Assembly: GCA_016711435.1 (NCBI GenBank)
Contig: JADJSY010000019.1
Location: 1 to 64,000, forward strand
From: Lewinellaceae bacterium
Lineage (GTDB): Bacteria > Bacteroidota > Bacteroidia > Chitinophagales > Saprospiraceae
Direction of reading: 5' to 3'
Length of the DNA stretch: 64,000 nt
Each line of letters begins with the position of its first letter. The first letter of the stretch is position 1. Positions 1-8,395 of the stretch are shown one piece after another. The position numbers and the translations under genes are program-made. A model generated the notes under the pieces. It was not told the DNA's origin. It worked only from the letters and a program-made list of their open reading frames with translations, and searched no databases.

Positions 1-1
1 A

Positions 2-175
2 GAATCAAGGGTTTGTATTGAACAGGGCACGAATATCTTGTTGCCGGATCCCGATCCGGAACAACTCCGTGCAATGCTGGATATGATTCAGGCGGGGCAG
101 TGGAAAAGGAGTTGTTTGCCTGATTTATGGGATGGGCGCGCGGCGGAGCGGATGGCGGGTATTTTGTGCGCGTAG
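2..175 (+). CDS. wecB: UDP-N-acetylglucosamine 2-epimerase, C-terminal fragment
   Basis: Only the last 57 codons lie in the window; the frame is open at the left edge and stops with TAG at 173-175. The readable tail has the hallmarks of the non-hydrolysing UDP-GlcNAc 2-epimerase C-terminus: an EQGTNILLPDPDPEQL stretch (family: E-x-G-T-N-x-L-x-G) and LWDGRAAERMAGIL near the end (family: P-E-L-W-D-G-K-A-A-E-R-I). The enzyme interconverts UDP-GlcNAc and UDP-ManNAc in the cytoplasm for surface polysaccharide synthesis, which fits the glycosyltransferase, acyltransferase and flippase genes that follow. A hydrolysing paralogue cannot be excluded from the tail alone. Confidence 0.8.
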   Translation, partial: ESRVCIEQGTNILLPDPDPEQLRAMLDMIQAGQWKRSCLPDLWDGRAAERMAGILCA

Positions 176-177
176 GG

Positions 178-365
178 TTTGCGCTTACGCGCACGTAGGA
201 ATAATAGCAACACGGATTGGACGGATGACGCGGATTTACGCGGATTTCCCCTCGTAGAGTTAACGGAATTACGCTTTTGTCAACTCTACGAGGGGAAATC
301 CGCGTAAATCCGCGTCATCCGTCCAATCCGTGTTGCTATTATTCCTACGTGCGCGCAAGCGCAAA
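178..365. repeat. long palindrome, 'ggattggacggatgacgcgg' family, copy 1
   Basis: Two near-perfect inverted arms of about 85 bp (about 178-262 and 280-365) surround a loop of about 17 bases. They fill the gap between the convergent ends of the epimerase and the glycosyltransferase. A second, less perfect copy of the same palindrome lies at 45131-45306 and partial words recur at 4733-4770. If transcribed, either strand would fold into one very long hairpin, so it may act as a bidirectional terminator or a 3'-end stabiliser. Confidence 0.9.
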
Positions 366-371
366 AATCCT

Positions 372-1520
372 TTAAATCCGAGTACCATCCAGGTATTCCA
401 GCACAGGCTCCACCTTCCGACTCCAATCCAAATAAACATCCGCATAGCCCCGGATTCGCAAAGCAGCATCCGGAAATCCCTCCCGGATCCCGGCCAGAAA
501 ATCCAGAACCATCCCGACAGAAACCGGCGTTTCATCGGCTGGAAACCGGAGGCAAAAAGGATATGCGGGCGGAAAATCAGCATCCTCGCCTGCAAAAATA
601 AACGGCAAACCGTAGGCGCAGTACGTCCGGTGTTTCAGCGCCGAATTCAGGGGAATCCCGATCCGGTGAATCCCCAAAGTACCGATCCCCAGATCGGCTT
701 GCGCCATTTGCGCATCAAATTCCTCCCCGCTACAAGGCGGAATCAACTGTACGGCGCCGCCCAGGTGAAAGCGATGCACCAGCGCCCGTATCTCCTCCGA
801 TTCCGCACCCATTCCCAGTACTTTCAATTGCAGTTTTGTGTCGGCGTGTCGATCCATAAAATCGCGCATCCCGTGTAAAAGCCGGTCTAAGCCGTGCCAA
901 TAACCCATACTCCCGATGAAGATCATCCGAATCAGGTCTTTTGGCGGTTCGTGGTATGCCGGTTTCGGAATACGGCTCAGGTCGATCCCGTTTTGCACAA
1001 AAATGGTTGGTACGCCCCATATTTCCCGTTCCGCGCCGTAGTGCAAAAAACGGTCTGTCACATTTTTGAGTTTCGTCCTGAACCTGCGATCTACCCCGAG
1101 CATGATGCGGGCGATCCAGTGCTTCATTTCAGCATCATACGGCCAGGTGGGCAATTCGATGATGATCCGTAGATTCGGGTTGGCCTTTTTTGCTTTTTTC
1201 AACAAGGATAAAAACGCCGGGTGCGTCGGCATGTGCCGGATCAGGAAAAAATCGTAGCGGCTGAAATCCACGTTGCGGCGGAGAAAACGATCGCCCAGGG
1301 CATAAAACAGCAGGAAATGCCCGGCTGATTTTTTACGGTTACCTAAGAGCGGCTGAAAGATTATTATATCGTTGAATATCAAACCTTTATCGCTATACCA
1401 CACCATATCCGTTTCGACGCCATGCGCCCGGAATGCCTGCGTGTATGCCTCACATTTTTGAACCACGCCCCGATTGGCGAAATCATCGCGGTGGGTGCGG
1501 TAATAAAACAGGCCCCTCAT
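372..1520 (-). CDS. glycosyltransferase family 1/4-like
   Basis: 382 residues from the ATG at 1520, which overlaps the stop of the upstream gene as ATGA. An N-terminal RTHRDDFANRG segment resembles the donor/acceptor loop of GT4-type enzymes. The C-terminal half contains IFIGSMGYWHGLDRLL (typical start of the second Rossmann domain, about residue 225), a KVLGMGAE strand and a DLGIGTLGIHR / LKHRTYCAYGLPF region where family members bind the nucleotide sugar. It would transfer a sugar onto a growing surface polysaccharide at the cytoplasmic face. The longer open frame upstream of 1520 is only the shadow of the neighbouring gene. Substrate unknown. Confidence 0.8.
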   Translation of the reverse strand: MRGLFYYRTHRDDFANRGVVQKCEAYTQAFRAHGVETDMVWYSDKGLIFNDIIIFQPLLGNRKKSAGHFLLFYALGDRFLRRNVDFSRYDFFLIRHMPTHPAFLSLLKKAKKANPNLRIIIELPTWPYDAEMKHWIARIMLGVDRRFRTKLKNVTDRFLHYGAEREIWGVPTIFVQNGIDLSRIPKPAYHEPPKDLIRMIFIGSMGYWHGLDRLLHGMRDFMDRHADTKLQLKVLGMGAESEEIRALVHRFHLGGAVQLIPPCSGEEFDAQMAQADLGIGTLGIHRIGIPLNSALKHRTYCAYGLPFIFAGEDADFPPAYPFCLRFPADETPVSVGMVLDFLAGIREGFPDAALRIRGYADVYLDWSRKVEPVLEYLDGTRI

Positions 1521-2884
1521 ACCGATTCTTTTTGTTGCGATAAAACCTGTCCGAACAGCGCCCGGAAATCGATGCCGTGCAGCGCCTGTTCGTAGGGATA
1601 CGTATTGTGCAGATTCAGTGAAACAGCGGTTCCTTCCCTGTTTTGGGCGATAAAATCTGTCCATATCCGCAGCACTTCCTGCGGGTTCCCGCCGCCCTCC
1701 CGTACCAGTCCGCAATCCATTGCCACCAGCGGTTTTTCCACCCAGCGGTACGGTCTTTCCGATTGAAAACAGTACAAATGAAATGGAAATCCGGTGCCGG
1801 CCCGGAAGCCGATCCGGTCGCGGAAGCCAAGGGTCGCATCTTCTTGCATGCCCGCTGCTTCGAGCACATCGGCCGTTTCGGGAAATGCAAAATGCAGGTA
1901 ATGCTGGCGACTTTTGAGTACCGGGGCGCCCAGCCAGGTTTCCGCCTTCCGGCGTTCCTGGCGGAATAAATCCGTATTTTTCCAGGTATTAAAACTCGGG
2001 TGAATGCCCGCCTGATAACCAAGCGCCCGGGCTGTTTCCCGCACTTCGAGCAGTCCCGGCGAGTTCAAATCCGGGAAATGATCGTAGGGGCTGTGGTTTT
2101 CCACCCCGAAATAGATCGTTTTTTCGACCGCCGGCCCGAGCCGCAGCAACCAGTCGAACGTATCGCCCGGATCGCTCATTCGTCCGCTGTTTACCCGCCG
2201 GTAATCGGACACAATACGCGGCCAACGGCGCAGGCTGCGGTGCCGCAACGCGACGCCGCCCAAGTAGCGCAGCAGCCGGAACCCGGGGCCGAACACCAAC
2301 AAATCATCCACATCGTGCGACAGGGAAAAAGTGGTGGGGCGCTGCGCCGGTGAAAATCCCAGTGCCTGCAAGATGGCCGCAACCAGGTGGTCGACCACCG
2401 GGATGTGGTGCAGCTTATGTCGAGGCAGCAGCTGAGCGCTGCTTTTCATCATGCCGATGTCGTCCGTTTCCTGCGGCGCCGACGCATATTCCTCCCAACG
2501 GCTCAAATGAAAAAACAGAGTTTCCAGCCAGTCGAAACCGAATGCGCCACCGGCAAAAAAAGGTTGTCCCGGAGATGCTGAACGGGGCGCTACGGCATAC
2601 ACACTCCGGCCTTCAAAATCATAACGATTGCACACAACGGATTGGCGGACAGTTGGTTGTGCAACAAAAAATACGCGTTGCGCAGGTATCAAAACGGCGT
2701 TTTCAGGTGCATTTCCTGTTGTGCCGTAGTAGCAGATGACGCTGTCCGGCGGCGCCGTGGCCGGATTGAGCAGGCATTGTAGGTGATCGGGCGCATGGGG
2801 ATGATGTTCGAGGGCATCCAGCACGTAGCGGATACGCGGCTGCGCCTGTGCCGGATCAGTGAAAAAGGCGATCGTTGGGCGCAT
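1517..2884 (-). CDS. polysaccharide deacetylase-like protein (DUF7033 type)
   Basis: 455 residues from the ATG at 2884, which lies inside the last 29 bp of the upstream gene; the 3' end overlaps the glycosyltransferase start by 4 bp, so the three genes form one translationally coupled operon. Around residues 185-195 there is SLSHDVDDL, matching the NodB-fold metal-binding Asp/His pattern, and further on GIHPSFNTW supplies a His-containing second motif. The N-terminal 170 residues resemble the domain often fused to such deacetylases in Bacteroidota polysaccharide clusters. It probably trims acetyl groups from, or otherwise modifies, the polysaccharide; substrate not known. Confidence 0.7.
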   Translation of the reverse strand: MRPTIAFFTDPAQAQPRIRYVLDALEHHPHAPDHLQCLLNPATAPPDSVICYYGTTGNAPENAVLIPAQRVFFVAQPTVRQSVVCNRYDFEGRSVYAVAPRSASPGQPFFAGGAFGFDWLETLFFHLSRWEEYASAPQETDDIGMMKSSAQLLPRHKLHHIPVVDHLVAAILQALGFSPAQRPTTFSLSHDVDDLLVFGPGFRLLRYLGGVALRHRSLRRWPRIVSDYRRVNSGRMSDPGDTFDWLLRLGPAVEKTIYFGVENHSPYDHFPDLNSPGLLEVRETARALGYQAGIHPSFNTWKNTDLFRQERRKAETWLGAPVLKSRQHYLHFAFPETADVLEAAGMQEDATLGFRDRIGFRAGTGFPFHLYCFQSERPYRWVEKPLVAMDCGLVREGGGNPQEVLRIWTDFIAQNREGTAVSLNLHNTYPYEQALHGIDFRALFGQVLSQQKESV

Positions 2885-3815
2885 AGAGGCGTTTGGCTGT
2901 AGTGATGAGTTTTTTGAGAAAGGCCGGGCGATAACGGGTGGCGCGAAGATAATAAGAAGGGCTTCCTCCCATTGAAGCATATACGCTGCCGATGGACGGC
3001 GCCATGCCCCCATGAAAATCGTAAGACAGGTTTTTAGAAAAGGCCAGCTGCATGGTATGCCAGATGAGCAGCCGCGCACCGCCTGTTTGTGCTATGTTTT
3101 CATCCATGCCCGCAAGCAAATAATACATCCATTGACGATCCCACACCACCAGTGCAGCAGCATGAACCCGCCCTTTTGCATCTTCTGCCGTGTATATGCC
3201 GCCCTGATTTCTTTCCGTACATGCCTGTACGATACGCGCACAGGTGGCTGCCTTGAATCCCGTGCCTATCCCATGTCGGTGATGGCTTTTTGATACGAGT
3301 TGATATAATTTGTCCGAATTATTATCCAAACGAACTGTCAGTTTGGAGGCCGCTTTTCTGATCCGCGCGCGCGCCGTCGGACTGATCCGCTTCCAGGCAT
3401 CTTCCGGGTGCGTGGGCACGAGCGCCTGATAAGTAAAGGCTTTTTGCCATTCAAACCCCCATTGTTCCAGTAATTGCCGGTTGCCATACGTATCGGGCAA
3501 ACCAAGCCGGAGCATGACGGCGCGTGGATTTTGTTCAAAAAAACCGGTATACCGGTAATCAGCAGCGGGGTTCCATTCCCAGGATAGTTTTTGGGTAAAT
3601 AAGGGCAGGGTCAGGTATTGAAAAGGGCCGAATTTTTTCCGAAAAACCGGCCACACCAACGGCGCTGTGCGGTCGCTTTCCAGCAAGGTACAGGCCTGCC
3701 AACCTTGAACGCCACAAACAGCATTCAGCCACCAGGATTGTTGAAATACAGGCAAACGTTCTTCCCGCAACGCATCTGTATCAGAAACCGGTGGACTATC
3801 TGTCTGTAACTTCAT
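2856..3815 (-). CDS. FemAB/GNAT-like acyltransferase
   Basis: 319 residues. The middle region (TARARIRKAASKLTVRLD, then FKAATCARIVQACTERNQGGIYTAEDAKGRVHA split over neighbouring stretches) and MYYLLAGMDENIAQTGGARLLIW fit the BioF2/FemAB-type acetyltransferase fold (PF13480-like), used for aminoacyl or acyl transfer onto cell-wall or polysaccharide precursors. It is the first gene of the minus-strand set that continues into the deacetylase-like and glycosyltransferase genes. No signal peptide, so it should act in the cytoplasm on a lipid- or nucleotide-linked precursor. Exact donor and acceptor unknown. Confidence 0.7.
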   Translation of the reverse strand: MKLQTDSPPVSDTDALREERLPVFQQSWWLNAVCGVQGWQACTLLESDRTAPLVWPVFRKKFGPFQYLTLPLFTQKLSWEWNPAADYRYTGFFEQNPRAVMLRLGLPDTYGNRQLLEQWGFEWQKAFTYQALVPTHPEDAWKRISPTARARIRKAASKLTVRLDNNSDKLYQLVSKSHHRHGIGTGFKAATCARIVQACTERNQGGIYTAEDAKGRVHAAALVVWDRQWMYYLLAGMDENIAQTGGARLLIWHTMQLAFSKNLSYDFHGGMAPSIGSVYASMGGSPSYYLRATRYRPAFLKKLITTAKRLYAPNDRLFH

Positions 3816-4110
3816 GGTTTAAGTAGTTATCGGATTTAATTACGTTATCACGGAATCAGTAAGTTGCTAATGCAAGCAATTTGTAAAAAATTCAGGGAGT
3901 TAAAGGAGCGCCCCGGTAATTTTTGTAGCATTTTCCAGTTAACTAATGGAGGCATCACCCGGTATTACGGCATGCTACAAGCAATCACACCACAAAATCA
4001 GTTTGGCTCCCCAATAATTTGCCGGTTCCGATGGAGCTCTTGTAAATGTCCTGCTGCAGAAATTAGTTTTGCTTAATATTGTTTTCAAAATGCTTCGATT
4101 TTGCCTTTAC

Positions 4111-4118
4111 TACTTTTG
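4111..4118 (+). promoter_or_regulatory. TAnnTTTG -7 box (tacttttg)
   Basis: A match to the Bacteroidota sigma-ABfr -7 element 30 bases before the ATG at 4148. It argues for that start and against an upstream in-frame ATG at 4079, which would lie before the transcription start. No convincing -33 TTTG was found at the usual spacing. Confidence 0.55.
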
Positions 4119-4147
4119 CGCGGATAATTTTACGGCTTACCATTTGT

Positions 4148-4687
4148 ATGATTAAAACAATATTAGTTCGTCCGTTTTTCTGGCTGGTTCGGGATACGGC
4201 CATATTCAGTTTGCCGGGCCTTCGCCGGTTCAGGCGCTGGATTGTTTCCCAGTATTACAACGCGCCGGGTTTGGCGATAGATCGATACGGACGTTTGTAC
4301 GCCGCGCATCCGAACGCACAAAGTTACCTTAAATTGGGCAATCCAGTGGATGTTGGACGGTTTGCTTACATCGACTATTCCGGCGGACTTACGGTTGGCA
4401 ACGATGTGTGTTTTTCCGATGGCGTCCGGGTTTTTACCCACAACCACCCGGTCGATGGTATTCATAAAAACGTGGAAGACAATCCCATCGAATTTTATCA
4501 CCTCCACGTCGGCGCGTATGTAAAAGTGCTAAACGATGCCATCATTCTACCCAAAGTACAAAGCATCGGCGAAGGGGCCATTATCGGCGCGGGGGCGGTG
4601 GTGACCGAAGCGGTGCCTCCCTATGCGGTGGTGGCGGGAAATCCCGCGCGGGTGCTGCGGTTTCGGGATATGACGGGAGAGGCTTAA
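4148..4687 (+). CDS. hexapeptide-repeat acyltransferase (WbbJ/LbH family)
   Basis: 179 residues. After an N-terminal helix, left-handed beta-helix repeats run through VDVGRFAYIDYSGGLTVGN, VCFSDGVRVFTHNHPVDG and ILPKVQSIGEGAIIGAGAVV, ending in the family-typical VPPYAVVAGNPARVLRF. The HNHPVDG segment resembles the catalytic His region of sugar O-acetyltransferases. It probably O-acetylates a sugar of the surface polysaccharide. Start chosen at 4148 because of the promoter box at 4111-4118. It lies between the transferase genes and the flippase, consistent with one polysaccharide locus. Confidence 0.8.
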   Translation: MIKTILVRPFFWLVRDTAIFSLPGLRRFRRWIVSQYYNAPGLAIDRYGRLYAAHPNAQSYLKLGNPVDVGRFAYIDYSGGLTVGNDVCFSDGVRVFTHNHPVDGIHKNVEDNPIEFYHLHVGAYVKVLNDAIILPKVQSIGEGAIIGAGAVVTEAVPPYAVVAGNPARVLRFRDMTGEA

Positions 4688-4710
4688 AATCGCTTTTGAT
4701 TGGTTCTGCT

Positions 4711-4770
4711 ACGCCCCTCGTAGAGTGGTGGGAACACGGATGAAACGGATTTGGGCGGATTAAAACGGAT
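4711..4770. repeat. partial intergenic repeat words (cctcgtagag / acggattt)
   Basis: Contains 'cccctcgtagagt' followed by three spaced copies of 'cggat(t)', words that also make up the palindromes at 178-365 and 45131-45306. Here they are not arranged as a full hairpin, so this looks like a decayed or partial copy. Confidence 0.5.
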
Positions 4771-4832
4771 TTTTGTGGCCTTACGGCCACTTTTCTGATT
4801 GATTTTCTTGTTGCTTTAGGCTACTCACGCAA

Positions 4833-4863
4833 GTGAGGCGGTGACTGGCAGTCACCGCCTCAC
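4833..4863. terminator. perfect 15-bp hairpin
   Basis: 15-bp arms (gtgaggcggtgactg and its complement) separated by one base lie between the acyltransferase and the flippase. There is no T-tract, so strict intrinsic termination is unproven. A related hairpin with the word gtgacttgaagtcac is found at 46774-46806. Confidence 0.5.
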
Positions 4864-4895
4864 TAAAACGGCGATACATTAGCACTATATGTCTC

Positions 4896-6113
4896 ATGTT
4901 TATTAAACATTTAACTGTCGATCCCCGCCACCGCCTGCTGCTCGGCAACGGTCTGGCACAGGCCATGTTGTTCGGCGGCATGGCAGGCATCAGCCGCCTG
5001 TATGCCGCCGAACCCATTGGAACCTGGAGCGCTTGCCTGGCCTTTATCAACCTCGTCTGGTCCTTTTCGCAGTTAAAAACGGATGTGGCGCTCATGCAGG
5101 CGCAGGACGGCGCCGAAAAACGGCAGTTGCTCGATTTCGGGCTGTTGTCCCATTTGCTGTTATCAGGTATTTCGCTGGCCGTTGCGCGCTGGTTCGGGTT
5201 GTTTTCCGGCGACCATAACATGCTGTTATTCATGGTGTTGGCAAGCCACGGCGTCCAGCACATGTTTACGGCCTGGTGCCTGAGCGCGCGCGCTTACGGA
5301 CAGGTCAACTGGATGCGGGTAGTCAATATCCTGCTCGCTTACCCGGGAAGTTTGTTGCTGTTTTTTATCAATGGGGAACAGGGCTTGTTATGGGCGTTGT
5401 TAGCCGGAAATCTGTTTCCGGCGCTCGCACTGATGGGCGCCGGGAAAATCCCGTTGCCGGGCAGGAGCAGCCCCGGTCGACACTGGCGGGTTTTGCTGAA
5501 CAAACACCTGCAAACCATGTCCTATTTGTCATTGGGCAATTTTCTGATGAGCCTCACGGAGCAGGGTATGGTGTTGCTGATTTCCATGTACTACGATGCC
5601 GGGCTAACGGCCGCTTTCTTCCTGGCGAGCAGGGTATGCAATCAGCCGCTCAGTTTTGTACAAACGGCTATGAGTCAATACAACCTGCGGCATTTCCAGG
5701 ACCTGCTGAACGAGGGTCGTTTTTCCGCGCAGGTAGTCTGGCAATACTGGAAAAAGTGGTTGCCCGCCGGACTCGCCTATTTCCTTCCGATACTTTTGTT
5801 TGGGCCTTTTTTATTCAGCCTTGTTTTTGGCGAGGTCTGGGCAATCTCCGGCGATATGGCGCGCATTTTGGCCGTGCTTGCATTCGTGCGTTTTTTAAAT
5901 AGCCCGACCAGTATGGGATTTTTTGTAATGGGCAAACAGCGGATATTTTTCCTGTTTACAATTGCGTTCGTCGCAAATTTTGGCGTAAGCATCCTGCTTG
6001 CCTGGTTGCAATATCCGCTGTTTCAAGTGATCGGCGTCAACACTATATGCCAGGCGCTGCTAATTGTCTGGTATAACCGGGTGATGCTGAAGACGATAGT
6101 GTTGGGCGCTTGA
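4896..6113 (+). CDS. polysaccharide flippase (Wzx/MATE-like)
   Basis: 405 residues, strongly hydrophobic with about ten to twelve predicted membrane segments in evenly spaced blocks (for example LLFMVLASHGVQHMF, LLAYPGSLLLFFI, AYFLPILLFGPFLFSLVFG, IFFLFTIAFVANFGV). The N-terminal GLAQAMLFGGMAGISRLY and the mid-protein FFLASRVCNQPLSFVQTAMS resemble the first and seventh helices of O-antigen/teichoic acid exporters. It probably moves lipid-linked oligosaccharide from the inner to the outer leaflet. Its location at the end of the sugar-gene block supports this. Confidence 0.8.
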   Translation: MFIKHLTVDPRHRLLLGNGLAQAMLFGGMAGISRLYAAEPIGTWSACLAFINLVWSFSQLKTDVALMQAQDGAEKRQLLDFGLLSHLLLSGISLAVARWFGLFSGDHNMLLFMVLASHGVQHMFTAWCLSARAYGQVNWMRVVNILLAYPGSLLLFFINGEQGLLWALLAGNLFPALALMGAGKIPLPGRSSPGRHWRVLLNKHLQTMSYLSLGNFLMSLTEQGMVLLISMYYDAGLTAAFFLASRVCNQPLSFVQTAMSQYNLRHFQDLLNEGRFSAQVVWQYWKKWLPAGLAYFLPILLFGPFLFSLVFGEVWAISGDMARILAVLAFVRFLNSPTSMGFFVMGKQRIFFLFTIAFVANFGVSILLAWLQYPLFQVIGVNTICQALLIVWYNRVMLKTIVLGA

Positions 6114-6191
6114 GCGGATGGGGTTACAATAGTTAGAAACATGAGTCATCCGAATTTTGCCTAAAACGACCACAAAAAGGTCAAACTCGTA

Positions 6192-6220
6192 TTTATTGAT
6201 GATTGCTTATTGACAATTGA
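6192..6220. repeat. 29-bp dispersed direct repeat
   Basis: The word tttattgatgattgcttatt plus gacaattga recurs with one mismatch at 13463-13491. Both copies are intergenic, one upstream of the FMN reductase and one between convergent genes. No coding potential. Confidence 0.6.
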
Positions 6221-6321
6221 TGATTTTTGATGTGCGAAACGCGCTGCATAACGAATCACCTCCAACACCAAATCTTTTGTCAGCAAAGGGTGTTATACCT
6301 TCAGAAATTTAACCACCACCT

Positions 6322-6879
6322 ATGCCGAATATCGCTATCATTTCCTCCAGCGTCCGCACTGGCCGCGCCAGCCACCGCGTCGCTTTATATTTCAAAAAAC
6401 TGATGGAAGAGCGGAAATTAGGTACGCCCGAAATCCTGGACCTGAACGAATACCAGTTCCCGGTTTTTAACGAGCGCCTGCGTTTGCAGCCCGAACCTTC
6501 CAAAAAACTGCTGGAATTTGCCGCAAAAATCAAGGCAGCCGACGGGGTCATCATCGTCACGCCCGAGTACAACGGCGGCTACCCGGCGGCCCTGAAAAAT
6601 GTGGTGGATGTGTTGTACGACGAGTGGCGCCGCAAACCCCTGGCGATCTCCACGGTATCCGACGGCATATTTGGCGGCAGCCAGGTCATCACCTCCCTTC
6701 AGTTTACAATGTGGAAAATACGCGCCTGGGTCGTTCCCGCCATGTTTCCGGTACCCAAAGTAAAAGAGACCTTCGACGAAGAAGGCAACCCAGCCGACAA
6801 GGCCGGTGTGGACAAACGGGCCACGGCATTTCTGGATGAGTTGATGTGGTGCGTGGAAGCGAAGAGCCGCATGGGCTAG
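6322..6879 (+). CDS. NADPH-dependent FMN reductase
   Basis: 185 residues, the usual size of the flavodoxin-like NAD(P)H-dependent FMN reductase family. The N-terminus has the first strand and phosphate-binding loop IAIISSSVRTGRAS, and the central TPEYNGGYPAALKNVVD is the signature that contacts the flavin isoalloxazine ring. It would reduce FMN or small quinone/azo/chromate substrates in the cytoplasm using NADPH. It is a single-gene unit that faces the saccharopine dehydrogenase-like gene tail to tail across a long palindrome. Confidence 0.88.
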   Translation: MPNIAIISSSVRTGRASHRVALYFKKLMEERKLGTPEILDLNEYQFPVFNERLRLQPEPSKKLLEFAAKIKAADGVIIVTPEYNGGYPAALKNVVDVLYDEWRRKPLAISTVSDGIFGGSQVITSLQFTMWKIRAWVVPAMFPVPKVKETFDEEGNPADKAGVDKRATAFLDELMWCVEAKSRMG

Positions 6880-6882
6880 TCC

Positions 6883-7062
6883 GAAGTCCGAAGTCTTCAG
6901 TCCGAAGTCTTCAGTGCGAAGTCCGTAGCAAGTCCGAAGTCGTTAGTGCGAAGTGCGAAGTCCGTAGAGTGTGCCGTTTCTGTTTGGAAACCCAAATATG
7001 AAACGGCCGGACTCCGCACTAACGACTTACTACACGCACTTCGCACTGAAGACTTCGGACTA
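6883..7062. repeat. long palindrome, 'gtccgaagtc' family, copy 1
   Basis: The left arm is built from imperfect tandem copies of gtccgaagtcttcag/gtgcgaagtcc. The central part reads gtccgtagagtgtgccgttt, a short loop, then atgaaacgg. The right arm carries the complementary words (cgcactaacgacttac, gcactgaagacttcggac). It fills the gap between two convergent genes. The same core and words recur at 18803-19023, again between convergent genes. Confidence 0.85.
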
Positions 7063-7063
7063 T

Positions 7064-8395
7064 TTACTCTTCTTCCTCAATAAACTCCACCCCGTGTTCC
7101 GCCAGTTCCTGCATCACCGGCTCGTACACTTCCGGCATAATCGGAATATTCACGCCGGTGGTGCTGATTTTACCCAGCAGCAGCAATTTGACAAAAATTC
7201 CCAGCGGCAGGCCCACCAACTTGGACATGGCAGTATCGTGGCCGTTGGTTCCTTTCATAATTAAGGTGGAAGTCAGTTTCTTTTTGCGGCGGTTCAGTTC
7301 GTATTCGAACACGTGCTGCATGATGACCATATCCTTTTCCTGAGGCCCTAGCGCCCATTTTTCGAGCAGCAGGTTTTCGAGGATCAGCGAAGGAGTGGCG
7401 TTGTTGAGTTTGATGCGGCGTTTGCTGAACAGACCGAGCCACTCTAATTTTTTCATAATTTCGCTGTCCGGCTCCGTTTCCAGCATTTTTGCCACGCGGT
7501 CCTTCACCGAACCCGTGTGCTGACTGATGCCGAGGAAGGCTTCCATCAGGTCGTGGTAAGTGAGTTGGTCGGAGTCGACGATCGGGAAGGTGGCATCCGT
7601 CAGGCCGATGCGGACGAGCGCATTCCAGGCGTCGCAAAAACCGCGGTGGCGGATGGTACCGCGGAACAGCGTTTTGATGTCCTGCAAGCCGTATGCTTCC
7701 CGGTACAACAGGGAGTCGCGGTTGGCGTACACCTCGAACTCTCCCATGTTGGGAATATTCACGATGCGGTACTGCCGGAAAAGCCGGCGATAGGGAATGT
7801 ATTTGAGTTTGTTGTCTTCGAGAAACTGCGCGGTGCCCTGCCCGGCCAGTACCACGTTGCGCGGATTCCAGCTGAATTTGTAGTGCCAGGGATTGGTATC
7901 GCTTTCAGGCGCCACCAAACCGCCGGTGTAGGAGTAAAAAGCGGTGATTTTGCCTCCTTTTGCCTTGATCTGGTTGATCCGTTGCATGGCGCTCATGTGG
8001 TCGATACCCGGATCGAGGCCGAGTTCGTTCATAAACACAAGTGCCCGCTGCCGCGCTTCATCGCCCAGCCGGAAGACCTGTTTGCTGACGTAACTTGCCG
8101 TCACCATGTGTTTGCCCAGAACGATACAGTCCTGCGCTACGTCGAGGTGCATTTGCGGAGGCAACAGCGACACAATGACATCGTGCCGGTTGATGATGTC
8201 TTTGCGGTCATTGGGTTTGGATGCGTCGAGCCAGATCGCGCGTCCATTGGGATGGCCGTTGATTTTTTGCTGCGCAAGCGCCATATCGGCATCGCCGACC
8301 GTGACAAAGAAATTATATTGTCTGGCTTGCTCCAGAATGTAATTGATGAGCGCCGTAGCAGAACGGCCCGCTCCGATAATAAGAAGGTTTTGCAT
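7064..8395 (-). CDS. saccharopine dehydrogenase family protein
   Basis: 443 residues, close to the family size. The N-terminus holds a Rossmann nucleotide-binding loop (LLIIGAGRSATALINYIL), followed by VSLLPPQMHLDVAQDCI and GLDPGIDHMSAMQRI, which are typical of saccharopine reductase/carboxynorspermidine-type dehydrogenases; FYSYTGGLVAPESDTNPWHYKFSWNPRNVV is split over the substrate domain and is also family-typical. In Bacteroidota such proteins are annotated as saccharopine dehydrogenase or Lys9-like; the true substrate (lysine or polyamine pathway) is not settled by sequence. The C-terminus ends in an acidic EFIEEEE tail. Confidence 0.85.
   Translation of the reverse strand: MQNLLIIGAGRSATALINYILEQARQYNFFVTVGDADMALAQQKINGHPNGRAIWLDASKPNDRKDIINRHDVIVSLLPPQMHLDVAQDCIVLGKHMVTASYVSKQVFRLGDEARQRALVFMNELGLDPGIDHMSAMQRINQIKAKGGKITAFYSYTGGLVAPESDTNPWHYKFSWNPRNVVLAGQGTAQFLEDNKLKYIPYRRLFRQYRIVNIPNMGEFEVYANRDSLLYREAYGLQDIKTLFRGTIRHRGFCDAWNALVRIGLTDATFPIVDSDQLTYHDLMEAFLGISQHTGSVKDRVAKMLETEPDSEIMKKLEWLGLFSKRRIKLNNATPSLILENLLLEKWALGPQEKDMVIMQHVFEYELNRRKKKLTSTLIMKGTNGHDTAMSKLVGLPLGIFVKLLLLGKISTTGVNIPIMPEVYEPVMQELAEHGVEFIEEEE

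Noticed and set aside
3864..4076. 70-codon plus-strand ORF before the acyltransferase gene
   Set aside because: No family resemblance, no promoter box in front of it and odd composition; the promoter of the next gene lies just behind it. Probably chance.
6883..7062. Tandem gtccgaagtc words as a CRISPR array
   Set aside because: The words are too short and irregular, with no unique spacers of constant size and no cas genes; the arrangement is an inverted repeat.
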